64,000 bases of DNA from Manihot esculenta (taxonomy: Eukaryota > Streptophyta > Magnoliopsida > Malpighiales > Euphorbiaceae): contig NC_035168.2 of the NCBI RefSeq assembly GCF_001659605.2, positions 7,806,058-7,870,057 of the forward strand, read 5' to 3'. This document shows positions 22,855 through 32,770 of this stretch, piece after piece. A program made the translations under genes and the position numbers. How positions within the stretch are numbered: the stretch's first letter is position 1; each line of letters starts with the position of its first letter. Below the pieces are notes generated by a model. It was not told the DNA's origin. It did no database searches and saw only the letters and a program-made list of their open reading frames with translations.

Positions 22855-22965
22855 CAAGCTTTTGAAGCCTTTGGACCTTACCATTTTGGCTTTTGAATCC
22901 TATTATTTTGGCTTTTAGACCCCTACATTGGGTTTTTGAAACCCTATTGTTTTGGCACTATGTTT
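22855..22965. repeat. Degenerate minisatellite, ~30-bp units
   Basis: Three to four imperfect units of the form TTTTGGCTTTTGAA-CCT(A/T)TTA. No gene is evident here. Confidence 0.6.
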
Positions 22966-23067
22966 CCTACTACTATGGCTACCTTAATTTTAAAAACGAT
23001 CCTACCTCAAGTTCATGGGGTTTAAGGTTATAAAATCTTGTATGATTAACTAGAGTATGATGCTTGG

Positions 23068-23755
23068 TGTAACAACTAAGAAATTGGACCGCTACTAACG
23101 CAAGGGTTCAAATATACTTAAAGTCGCTAAAGCCCAATAACAAGTCTATTATACATCTTGTTACATCTGATACAACTCCCACATAATCTCAAAAATATAC
23201 ATAAAATATTATCACACCAAACTTGGTATGAGCATACATACATTACTGTAAACATAAACCTATACCAATGCCCTTATCAAATGTTCCAGTATAAGTATCA
23301 TTACATACCATAGTTTGTTTAGAATATAACATGAACTTTAAAACTTTTACATAGCAATATCATTGACAAAGGGTTCATAAAAGTAAAGTTGGCAAAGGCA
23401 CAATACTAAATCATAAAACACCTTATATGTCTACAACTAAACTACTACACAGAGAACTGTACCCAAAGAAGTTGCAGAACTCTCACGCTAAACTCTGATC
23501 TTGCAAATCTAGGGTCAGGGAAAGGGATAAGCTACTATAGTCTAGTGAGTAGAAACATGACATAAAACAATGTAATAAAACATATGTTTGCATGTATGCA
23601 TCATAGTACAAACAAATCCTAACAAGATGGACTTGTCATTAGTAATTCTCCATAAAATCCAATAGTACTTGACCCATAACGGGTGCTTCTAGGGACTTCC
23701 TTTTAAACATAATACATCCATAGTGCCAAAGGCATAGAATGGGAATAATTTCGCC
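23068..23755 (-). repeat. Old, truncated Tekay-type LTR relic
   Basis: It starts TGTAACAACTAAGAAATTGG, then GACCGCTACTAACGC, a decayed version of TGTAACGACCCAAAAATCGG and GACCGCTACCGGCGC at 2561. Further matches are CCCATACATGATC-like, the block before GGGATAAGCTACTATAGTCTAGTGAG, and CATAGTGCCAAAGGCATAGAATGG. The outer half with the palindromic arrays is missing. Confidence 0.6.
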
Positions 23756-24265
23756 TTTTTTTTGCTAACAGGACATTAATATAATTTTTTAAACAGTTTA
23801 TTAGCAAAAAAAATTCTATAACTATTGGAGATGCTACAAACTTGATGTCCACATGCATTTGATGAATGAAAAAGCTTAAAAATCTTATATTGGTTAGCAT
23901 GTTTGGTATTTCATATGCTCCAAATGGCTACTACTACGCTATATAATGGGATTTGAACGATTATATTTCATGAGAGAAATTAAAACTTTATAGTGGTCCT
24001 CTTATGTTAGCATAAATAGTTTATTATTGATATTCATTTATTTGTTACCATCAATATCGTAGTTTTCACAGGTTGTCGTGACATATGATTAAGGCATGTA
24101 TTACTTGGTAAGAAAAAGCAAGATTTCATGATGAGGAATATTTGTTCGATTTTCATGTCTATATAGTTGTAGTCTCACAATATAGATATTAAACTCAGTT
24201 TCACATCACACTTTCTCCTTCTTTAAGTCTTCGAAAAATCTAGCTCATTCATATTGGACTTTGTG
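23756..24265 (+). repeat. Probable outer part of the 5' LTR of the 27 kb copia element
   Basis: Sequence left of the solo-LTR insertion. The same strand continues at 26928 into the end of an LTR and a primer site at 27088, so some of this stretch is likely the copia LTR split by the insertion. I could not find its TG start. Confidence 0.35.
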
Positions 24266-26922
24266 TGTAACAGCCCGGAAACCGGTACACCTCTTGTAAC
24301 GGCCCCAAACTGCTCGGCACTAGGATCCAGATCGGCTTAAGGCCGCCGGGACCCGTAGTAAGCCTCTAGACATCCTGAACTCTAGGTATAATCCCATACA
24401 TGATCAACATTTTCATAAAAACTTAAGCTTTTTCAGAAAGCCTTTAAACTTTTTCTTTATTTCAGCTTGACCTATGTATAGAAACATAGAACTTCATACT
24501 AGATGAGTCATCAAGCTAGCTGTAAAAACATATCCGCTTTGGGTCAAGGGATTGAGACCCTTTCTTCCCTCACGGCCATACATACTTCAAACCATTAAAA
24601 CATTTCATATAACTTGAAAACATTCTTAAAACATTTCTTTAACTTTCATATTGATCATGCAAAACCAAGGGATTTACCAACACTAGGCAAAGCACAACTC
24701 TATACTATACATCTCACATACTTTTCTTAGCTTGGCTCTATCTCTTATAACATACTCATTACTCTTTCCATTCATCATATTCTTTATATACATAAGGACC
24801 ATACATCAAGTCCATCTATCATGTCCATATATCATCATTATCATCATGTCCACTACTAAGCTAAACAAGCATACAAAACATACATAGCATTACATAACAT
24901 ATCATCTCTTTAACAACTTCCTTACATAACATCCACTATAACCATAAACATACACATCAAGCCTTACTCAAACATAAACAAAACACAGCTAAGCTATTAC
25001 AACCAAACATGGCAACCCATGCTTGAACCTCTTCTTTCCCATAGCTCTATCTGACTTACTCTGGCTTACTTACTCTGGCCCTGCAAAACTGGGGTTAAGG
25101 GAATGGGGTGAGCTACAAGAGCCCAGTGAGTAGAAACAGAGAAAACAGTTCATTAATTATGATTTCATTTTATTATTCATTATTTATTTTATTTTATTCT
25201 TTCTTTTATTTCATTCTTTCTTTTATTTCATGCTTTCATGAAATGCGTCATATCACAACGAATACACATCAAACATTTCTTCCCCGCTTGAGTTCACGCT
25301 AGCAATCTCTTCCTCTTGCGGGTGATTTTAGAGGGTTCTCGAAACGTCCTTCCCCTCAGGGTTAGACATGACCCCAACATTCCCTCTGTCAAAACTTGGC
25401 CCCGAAGGAGCTCTCATAGGGCTTTCCTACATGTACTTGCCCGACTGACAAAGACTCATTGACAGACTTGTGGGCTATTGAGGTCGCCTTGGTCCACCCA
25501 TCACATCATATACACAGCAATTTATGCAATGTGTCATATTCGTGAAACTAGTGCAATCATCCTATTACATATAAACATGATGCATGCATATGCTTTAGGC
25601 ATTTGAATTCCTTAAAATAAATGATGCATTAGACATTTGATTTCTTAAAATAAAAGATTTAGTTAGTTCTACTCACCTCCTGGCAGACGCTGACAGACTC
25701 TGCAACTGCTAGCACTACTGGCCTCCTCGGTCCCTCGGGTCCGATCCTACACAGGTGGACTCGAATGAGGTGCCAAACATACTCTAAACAACTCATAAAC
25801 ATACCCCCAAAAACCCCTCTAAACATCACTAAAACATGCATAGGAAACACCCAAGAAACGGCTGGACAGGGCACTTTCGGCGGCACCTTCGGCGGCCGAA
25901 AGTCCCTTCCAGAGACGAAACTCGGGTAAGTTCGGCGGCAGGTTCGGCGGCCGAAACCCTTGGACAGAAACGAAAGTCCCTCCTTCGGGGGCACGTTCGG
26001 CAGCCGAAAGACTGCCTCCCATGCAGGTTCGCGGCGGCCGAACCTGGTCCCCTCTGGACGACAGGTCCGATTCTGCCAAGCCAAAAACCAAGCTCAATAC
26101 ACCCAAATCCTTACATACTCTCTCCCGAACATGCATACTCACTCCCACATGCATCAACTAGCTTAAACCTTCAACAATACATCCTAAAAGCATACATATA
26201 ACATACATTGGCACAAAACCCACATAATCCTTAAACATGCATTTCTACCCAAACTCAAACATCAAACTCTATAAAACTTACTTAAAACTTCATTAAACAT
26301 AAGGGAAACAAGGATCTACACTAACCTCTTGGAGATCGAGGGTTGGTGTGACCCGAACCTTGGAGATGTGGAGAAAACTAGCTCCGGGGTCTCCAAGCTC
26401 CAAATCCTTGATCCAAGCTTAAAGCTCTTCAAAACCAAGAGTGAAACTCATAAAAACCATAGAAGATTGAAGGAAAACGTGAAATCGATCAAGGGAGGAC
26501 ATGAACTCACCTGGGCACGAGAATGGGGAGAAAACTCGCCCATTTTAGGTCTGAGGCCTTTTATAGGCGACCGGCTGAGCCACATTCGGCGGCCAAACCA
26601 GCACCCTAAAGTCCCCCATGTTCGGCGGCCGAACTTGAGGTTCGGCAGCCGAACCTGGTTTCTGCCCAACTCAACTTTCGGAAGCCAAAAGTCCATCTGA
26701 AACCATCTCATGTTCGGCGGCCGAACATCACCTTCGGCGGCCGAACCTGGGTTCTTCCTCCTTGGCCTTCTTCTCTTCAAAACTCAATTCATTTTCATTT
26801 AAAACCATGAAATCATGTGAAAACATTTTAGAAAACACATTCTACCCTTCTAGAGAGATCCAACACCCTAGATTCCGCCGGAAGGCAGGAATCCCGATGC
26901 CGGATTCTAGCCGGGTATTACA
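24266..26922 (-). mobile_element. Solo LTR of a Tekay-like gypsy element (2,657 bp)
   Basis: The plus strand begins TGTAACAGCCCGG and ends CCGGGTATTACA. It is flanked by a perfect 5-bp target duplication, TTGTG at 24261-24265 and 26923-26927. There is no internal sequence, so this is a solo LTR left by LTR-LTR recombination. It carries the family's landmarks: TATA box (TATAAAAG, minus strand, 26565-26558) and palindrome clusters at 26583-26750 and 25874-26045. An odd second TGTAACGGCC at 24295 suggests a 29-bp duplication or rearrangement at the U5 end. The small ORFs inside are palindrome artefacts. Confidence 0.93.
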
Positions 26923-26927
26923 TTGTG

Positions 26928-27087
26928 CTTTTATCATCCTTTTTTATTTGGAAAACAAGTGGTGTGGTTATTGTAATTATTGTAATTATTGTAATTAATG
27001 TCATTTCAATGCTTTTTTATTTTGACTAGTCAGAGCTAAGAAAAGAAGTAATAAAACTTCATATTAACATAAATGTAAAAATATAAT
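26928..27087 (+). repeat. Inner end of a copia 5' LTR
   Basis: Contains three TTGTAATTA repeats (about 26970-27000) and runs up to the primer site at 27088. The exact LTR end is unclear. Confidence 0.45.
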
Positions 27088-27099
27088 TGGTATCAGAGC
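27088..27099 (+). promoter_or_regulatory. Copia primer-binding site (initiator Met tRNA)
   Basis: TGGTATCAGAGC, 85 bases before the gag start at 27184. Confidence 0.85.
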
Positions 27100-27183
27100 T
27101 TTCGTTCTGTAAGGGACTGTGAGTGAGAGAAAGCAAGTAAGGAAATCTCACCAAAAGACCTTAAACACTTTCAAATTTCTTCA

Positions 27184-29412
27184 ATGGCTTCTAGTAGGTT
27201 TTCATCTCAATTGCCATATGCATTTTCGAGTGAAAATTACCCAGTTTGGGTTGTAAAAATGAAAGCTTATCTCAGAGCATATGATCTTTACAAAGTTGTA
27301 GAGGCTGGTAGAGATCCTCCTCCATTGCCTAACAACCCAACAATTAGTCAAATGAAGAATCATAGTGAGGAATAAGCAAAGAGATACAAAGCTCTCTCTT
27401 GTATTCACTCTTCCGTTTTTGAATCCGTTTTTGCAAGAATCATGGTATGCGATACTGCTAAAGAAGCTTGGAATAAGATTAAAGAAGAATTTTAAGGAAG
27501 TGATAGAACAAGGCAAATGCAAATATTAAATTTGAGAAGAGAATTTGAGATTTTGAAAATGAAAGAATCTGAAGCTATCAAAGAGTATATTGACAAACTT
27601 ATGAATGTTGTAAACTAGATCCGATTGCTTAGAGAGGATCTTAATGACAGTAGAATTGTGGTGAAAGTTCTTATGAGTCTGCCAAAAGGTTTGAAGCTAA
27701 AATTTCCTCTCTTAAAAGACTCTAAGGACTTGTTAAAACTCATAATCTCTTGTCAATTCTTTTCAGGCTTTGGAGCAAAAAAGAGCTATGAGATAAGAGG
27801 ATGTTATTGAAGGTGCCTTTTATACCAAACAAAAAAAAAAAGGAGATGATTCCCACAAGTTGGAAAGCTCAGAATCATCATGTCAAAAGGAAAGCTGATG
27901 GAAAGGAAAGTGAGAAGAAAGGAAAATATCCACCGTGCTCTACCTGCAATAAGAAAACTCATTTGGAGAAAAATTAATTATTGGAAGAAAGTTAAGTGCA
28001 ATCACTGTGGCAAAATTGGGCACACTGAAAAGCATTGCAGGCAAAAATGAAATCAAAAGTAGAAAGAATAAGCAAATTTTGCAGAAGATAAAAGAGAGAT
28101 TGAAGAACACTTCTTTATGGCTTCTCACATTTTTCCTTTATTATCATTATCATTAGACACTTGGTTCTTGGACAGCGCTGCTACTAGTCATATGGCCAAA
28201 GATGCAAATTTGTTTAGCATTTGGGACAAATCTTTCAATAAAGAAATCAATTTAGCTAATGACGATAAATTTTAAGCTCAAGAAATTAGTTTTGTATCTT
28301 GCCATACCACAAAAGTTATAAAGCTTCTTTTCAAATGTATTTTACATACCTACCTTAACACAAAATCTCTTTAGTATTGCTCAAATGCTTTATAAGAACT
28401 ATAGTTTGCTCTTTAGAAATAAGATGTGCACTATTTATATCGCTGATGATGTTAAAATTGCTAAAGTTAATATGATTGGCAATATCTTTCCTTGGGATTC
28501 AGTTTTTAGAATGCTCATATAGTGCCAAAACTTATGACTTTTGGATTTGGCAAAGAGATTTGGTCATTACAATCTGAAATCTCTTTAATTTCTGCATTCT
28601 AAAGAAATAATGAGGGATATGCCTAAAGTCAGCTTATGTAGTGAAGTGTATGGTGCCTGTCAACTTAGGAATACGCATAGAGACTCTTTTCCTATAAATT
28701 AGTCTTAGTGAGCCAAAAAAAAAAAAATTAGACCTTGTCCATACTAATGTTTGCGGCCCCTGGGTATTTCTTCACTCAATCAAAATAAATAGTTTATTTT
28801 TATTCATTGATGATTTCACTAGAATGTGCTGGATTTATTTTCTCAAGAGCAAGTCATAAGTTCTTCCTATCTTCAAGAAGTTCAAAGTTCTTGTAGAGAC
28901 TCAAAGTGACTATAAAATTAAAACTTTGAGATTTGACAACGAAAAGGAATATAGATCACATGAATTTGACAGATTTTATGAAGATACAGACATGAATCAT
29001 CAACTTACTGTGAGCTACACTCCACAACAAAATGGGATAAGTTAAAGGAAGAACATAACTATTGTTGAAATGGCTAGATGCATATTATTTGAGAAGAAAT
29101 TGCCAAAGATGTTTTGGGCAGAAGCTGTCTATATTGCAGTTTATCTTTTAAAAAAACTTCTTACCTCATCTATTAAAGATAAAACTCTAATTGAAGCATG
29201 GAGTGGTTTCAAACCTTCAACAAATCATCTATGAATTTTTAGGTCTTTTTGTTATGTATTTGTTCCAGCTGCTAAAAAACTAAGTTAGATGACAAGGCTA
29301 AAATTGAAAATTTTCTTGGATATGCTGTTCAATCCAAAGGCTACAGGATTTATAACATCCAAACAAAAAAGATGATGGTTTGTAAGGACGTCAAATTTGA
29401 TGAAACTTGCAT
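27184..29412 (+). pseudogene. Decayed Ty1/copia gag-protease-integrase
   Basis: The gag starts MASSRFSSQLPYAFSSENYP at 27184 and is stopped by TAA at 27373. Later frames read the gag body (around 27400-27800), a CCHC zinc knuckle at 27997-28038 (CNHCGKIGHTEKHC), and the protease motif LDSAATSHM near 28165. Integrase fragments follow: [10 protein letters not shown] near 28805, RFDNEKEYRS near 28930, and SYTPQQNG near 29015. Together these are the usual D, D and Q-N-G landmarks of copia integrase. At least six stops and several frameshifts are present, and reverse transcriptase is absent because the sequence switches to a Tat-type gypsy fragment near 29413. It cannot encode working proteins. 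Confidence 0.85.
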
Positions 29413-30265
29413 CACCTTTACGCCGCTTTAATTTTCATTTCTACCTCTCTTCTTCCCCCTTTGGCTCATACGGCCTCTAATCCCTCCTATAATCATATTA
29501 ATTGTTCCACTCTGATCTGCCTCATAGGCCTTTCCCCAGTCGCTCCTTGTTGTTGCCTCTGTCCTTCATGCTTCTTCACAAAATTCCTAAGATGGCCTCT
29601 CTTAATCAGCCTCTCTATCTTATTTATTAGTTAATAGCAGTTATTCGTGTTATGGCCATGTGTTCTATGATATTGGCAGTATTTGTCTAGATCCCTTTTA
29701 CTTGCCTACGCTCTCATGGACTTGGGCCATTGCACGAAATCCTTGTTCTGGACTACTACGAGCACCTCAGTTCTGGACACATTCAAAGAAGTGACTTTGG
29801 CAAGAACTCAGTGCTGATAAGGTCTCTACTCCTTTCTTTCCCATTGATGTTTGTTTAATGCCTCCAGGCCCCAGTCCTGCCTTATCTCCGGCTTATCTTG
29901 CCTTCTATCATTCCCTGCTTTTCCTCTATCTCTGTCATCCCAGGCAAACCGGCTGGTTGTTAAGGCGACATCTTGCCTTATGAATTTTTAGCTATCTTCA
30001 TTAACTCTGACAAGGTGGTGGATGGCTTTCTGCACAACGACCCAAAGAATTCTGAAGAGGTCATACCTTTTTGCATGGTCTCAACAGCCCTACAAAGCTT
30101 TCGAGTTGAACCTGGAAACATATTCTCTCAGGGATTCACTCCTCCTTTGTTGGACGACCTCCAAGTAGCTTGTCTTTCTCTCCCTAGGAACCCTAGCAAT
30201 GAATCTCTGATAAATACATTGGCTAGGTCTATGAAATTCCTGATGATCCCCAACTCCAAGCTGTT
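29413..30265 (-). pseudogene. Tat-type gypsy gag, C-terminal half
   Basis: Minus-strand gag relic with the block SSEFFGSLCRKPSTTLSELM (near 30060-30000) typical of Tat/Retand gag, and a zinc-knuckle-like YCQYHRTHGHNT near 29685-29650. Several stops and shifts are present. It continues the gag whose N-terminal half is at 40098-41000; the two halves are separated by the complete gypsy insertion at 30266-40097. The 3' remainder of this Tat element is missing where it meets the copia relic. Confidence 0.7.
30261..30265. repeat. Target-site duplication CTGTT (left)
   Basis: Identical to 40098-40102, flanking the complete gypsy element. Confidence 0.95.
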
Positions 30266-32497
30266 TGTAATACCCGGCTAGACTCCGGTATCGGAATTCC
30301 TACCGTCCGGTGGAATCTCGGATGTCGGAGACCTCTAGAAGGGTAGAATCATGTTTTATAAAAAATGTTTTAAGGTGTTTTATGATTTTAAGTATGAAAT
30401 TAAATGAGTTTTTACGTGAAAAGTCCTTGGAGGAAAACCCAGGTTCGGCCGCCGAAAGTCAAGTTCGGCCGCCGAACATGCATGCGTTTTGGAGGCACGT
30501 TAGGCCCCCGAAAGCATGAGTGAGGGAAGTCCAGGTTCGGCCGCCGAACCTCATGTTCGGCCGCCGAACATGGCATGCATGCGGAGGCACATTCGGCCCC
30601 CGAACGTGGTCTGGCCAGCCACTATAAAAGGGTCCCTTAGCCGAAAATGGGCGAGCTTTTTCTCCCCATTTCGGCCAAGGTGAGCATTCCGCCATCCTTC
30701 CCCCAATCTTGAGTTTTTCCTTCCTTTTTCCATGATTTTTACAAGTTTATAACTTTGGTTTTGAAGATCTTTGAGCTTAGAACGAGTTTTGAAGCTTGGA
30801 GACCAAAAGTTGGAACTTCTACCATCTCCGAGTTTAGATCTCCTCAACCCTCGATCTTCAAGAGGTAAGAGCCGATCTTAAGCTCAATGTATGATTTAAA
30901 CAAGTTTTATGAAGTTTTAAGGGGTAGAATGCATGTTAGGGTATATGTTGAACCTATGAGTTTTTGATGACTTTTTGAACAATGTAGCTTGCTTGAGTAT
31001 GTTTGAAGTGTTGTAGATGGGGTATATGCATGTTTGAGGCCCCTAGGAACTTGTATGCATGTTTTAGTTGAGATATATGCATGATTGGTAGGTTTGGAGG
31101 CGAAACGGGCAAAGGGAGCCAAGTTTCTGCCCTTTTGCAGAAACCAAGTTCGGCAGCCGAAGGTACTTTCGGCCGCCGAACATGGCTGGGGAGGCAGGCC
31201 TTTCGGCTGCCGAAGTTGCCCCCGAAAAGAGACTTTCGTCTCTGTCTGGCACTTTCGGCCGCCGAAGGTGCCGCCGAACCTAGCTGAGTTTCGTCTCTGT
31301 CCAGGACTTTCGGCCGCCGAAGGTGCCGCCGAAAGTGCCCTGTTCAGCCATTTCATGCATATTTTCTGTGATATTTTCAGGATGTTTTAGGGGGTTTTCG
31401 GGGAATATTTTAGAGTTATGTTCAGGTATGTTTGGTCCCTCATTTGAGTCCACCTGTGTAGGTTCGGACCCGAGGAACCGAGGACCCCAACAGTGAGTTC
31501 AGCTGCTTCGGTGTTGTCAGAGTCAGCCAGAGGTGAGTGGAACTAAACTCAATCTTTTAAATTAAATGTTTTATCATGTTTCATGCATCATGATTATGCA
31601 ATAGGATGATTGCATTAGTTTTCACGAATATGCCGCATTGCATAAATTGTTGTTGTTGTGGGTGAATGTTGGATGACCCAATTAGTCCAAGACAGGAAGA
31701 CCAGGACCCCATGCTACGGCCTGGCACAGAGTAAGAAAGACCAGGCCCCAGTCTACAGGCCTGGCACAGAGTAAAGCACGGTTATGGGACTCGAAGACCA
31801 GGAGCCCAGAGGAGGCCCTGGAAAATGGTAAGTAATGTATGTATGACAGGAAGACCAGGACCCCATGCTACGGCCTGGCACAGAGTTAACTTGGACTATT
31901 TGGTGACAAGTTCACCCAACCCTTATGTGAATTGTTTGTGTTATGATGCATTTCATAGAGCATAGTGTTAACGTGTTTTAATAGCTCTGCTCACTGGGCT
32001 TTTAGCTCACCCCTCTCCCTTTACCCCCAGGCTTGCAGGTACAGTATAGTGCGGGAGTCCGGATAGAATAAAGAAGTCATGCTTATGTAATAGCTAGCAA
32101 TGGACATGATCAAATTGTAAGGTGAAAGTACAGTATAGTTATGTAATGAGGTTTATGGATGATTAGTGTGTGCTTGACCATAGAATGTTGTATCCCTTTT
32201 ACACATGATCTTGGTTATTTTTATGTCACTTATGTAAACCGACTCAACAGATGTATGTCATCCATTGAGGGTACAGATGAGATCCCACAGAGGGATCAAG
32301 ATTATGTTTATGTTTATGCAGGTTGAGTTTGGTTGATGTTCCATGGAAAGAAAAGTTTTAATTTTTATGTATATTGTTGATCATGTATGGGATTAAGCAG
32401 GTTCACAGGATGCATGTTAGGCTTGCTACGGGTCCCGGCGGCTTTAAGTCGACCCGGATCCTAGCGCCGGTAGCGGTCCGATTTTTGAGTCGTTACA
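30266..32497 (+). repeat. 5' LTR
   Basis: TGTAATACCCGG...GAGTCGTTACA. Nine exact TTCGGC-N-GCCGAA palindromes lie at 30444, 30464, 30536, 30556 (upstream cluster) and 31149, 31168, 31202, 31254, 31309 (downstream cluster), plus variants such as TTCGGCCCCCGAA at 30592. CCAGG...CCTGG units lie at 31690-31885. The small ORFs within arise from the palindromes. Confidence 0.97.
30623..30630 (+). promoter_or_regulatory. LTR TATA box
   Basis: TATAAAAG within CCACTATAAAAGGGTCCC, about 358 bases into the LTR and just downstream of the first palindrome cluster. It is conserved in the 3' LTR (38223-38230), in element 1 and in the solo LTR, so this is the likely U3 promoter. Confidence 0.75.
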
Positions 32498-32500
32498 GAA

Positions 32501-32512
32501 TGGTATCAGAGC
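32501..32512 (+). promoter_or_regulatory. Primer-binding site (initiator Met tRNA)
   Basis: TGGTATCAGAGC starting three bases after the LTR end. It primes minus-strand DNA synthesis. Confidence 0.93.
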
Positions 32513-32770
32513 CTTAGGTTCATATGGTTGGACCTAGAGTGTCGGGCTCATAGAGGTTATAGAAGGTCAAGCACAATAGGAAAAGATCATGTCCACTAGG
32601 ATAGGATGTGGAGTCCTGTCTTGCATGATGATGTGAAATGCCATGATTTTATGCATGTGCATTAATGATATGCTATGATATGTGATGTATGTGATGAGGG
32701 TTCATGTGTGCCCACATGAACCATATAATGCTAATGTTTATGTGTTGCGTACTGTTTTTCAGAAAACAGG

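Noticed and set aside
25659..26700. Overlapping ORFs of 110-140 codons
   Set aside because: They lie inside the solo LTR, in the palindrome clusters; same artefact as in the other LTRs.
30266..31340. Palindrome array considered as a CRISPR-like repeat array
   Set aside because: Spacing is irregular, there are no unique spacers of constant length, no cas genes, and the context is a plant LTR.
30310..31390. ORFs up to 149 codons in the 5' LTR, repeated in the 3' LTR at 37910-38990
   Set aside because: Non-coding LTR sequence; the ORFs are mirrored on both strands by palindromes.
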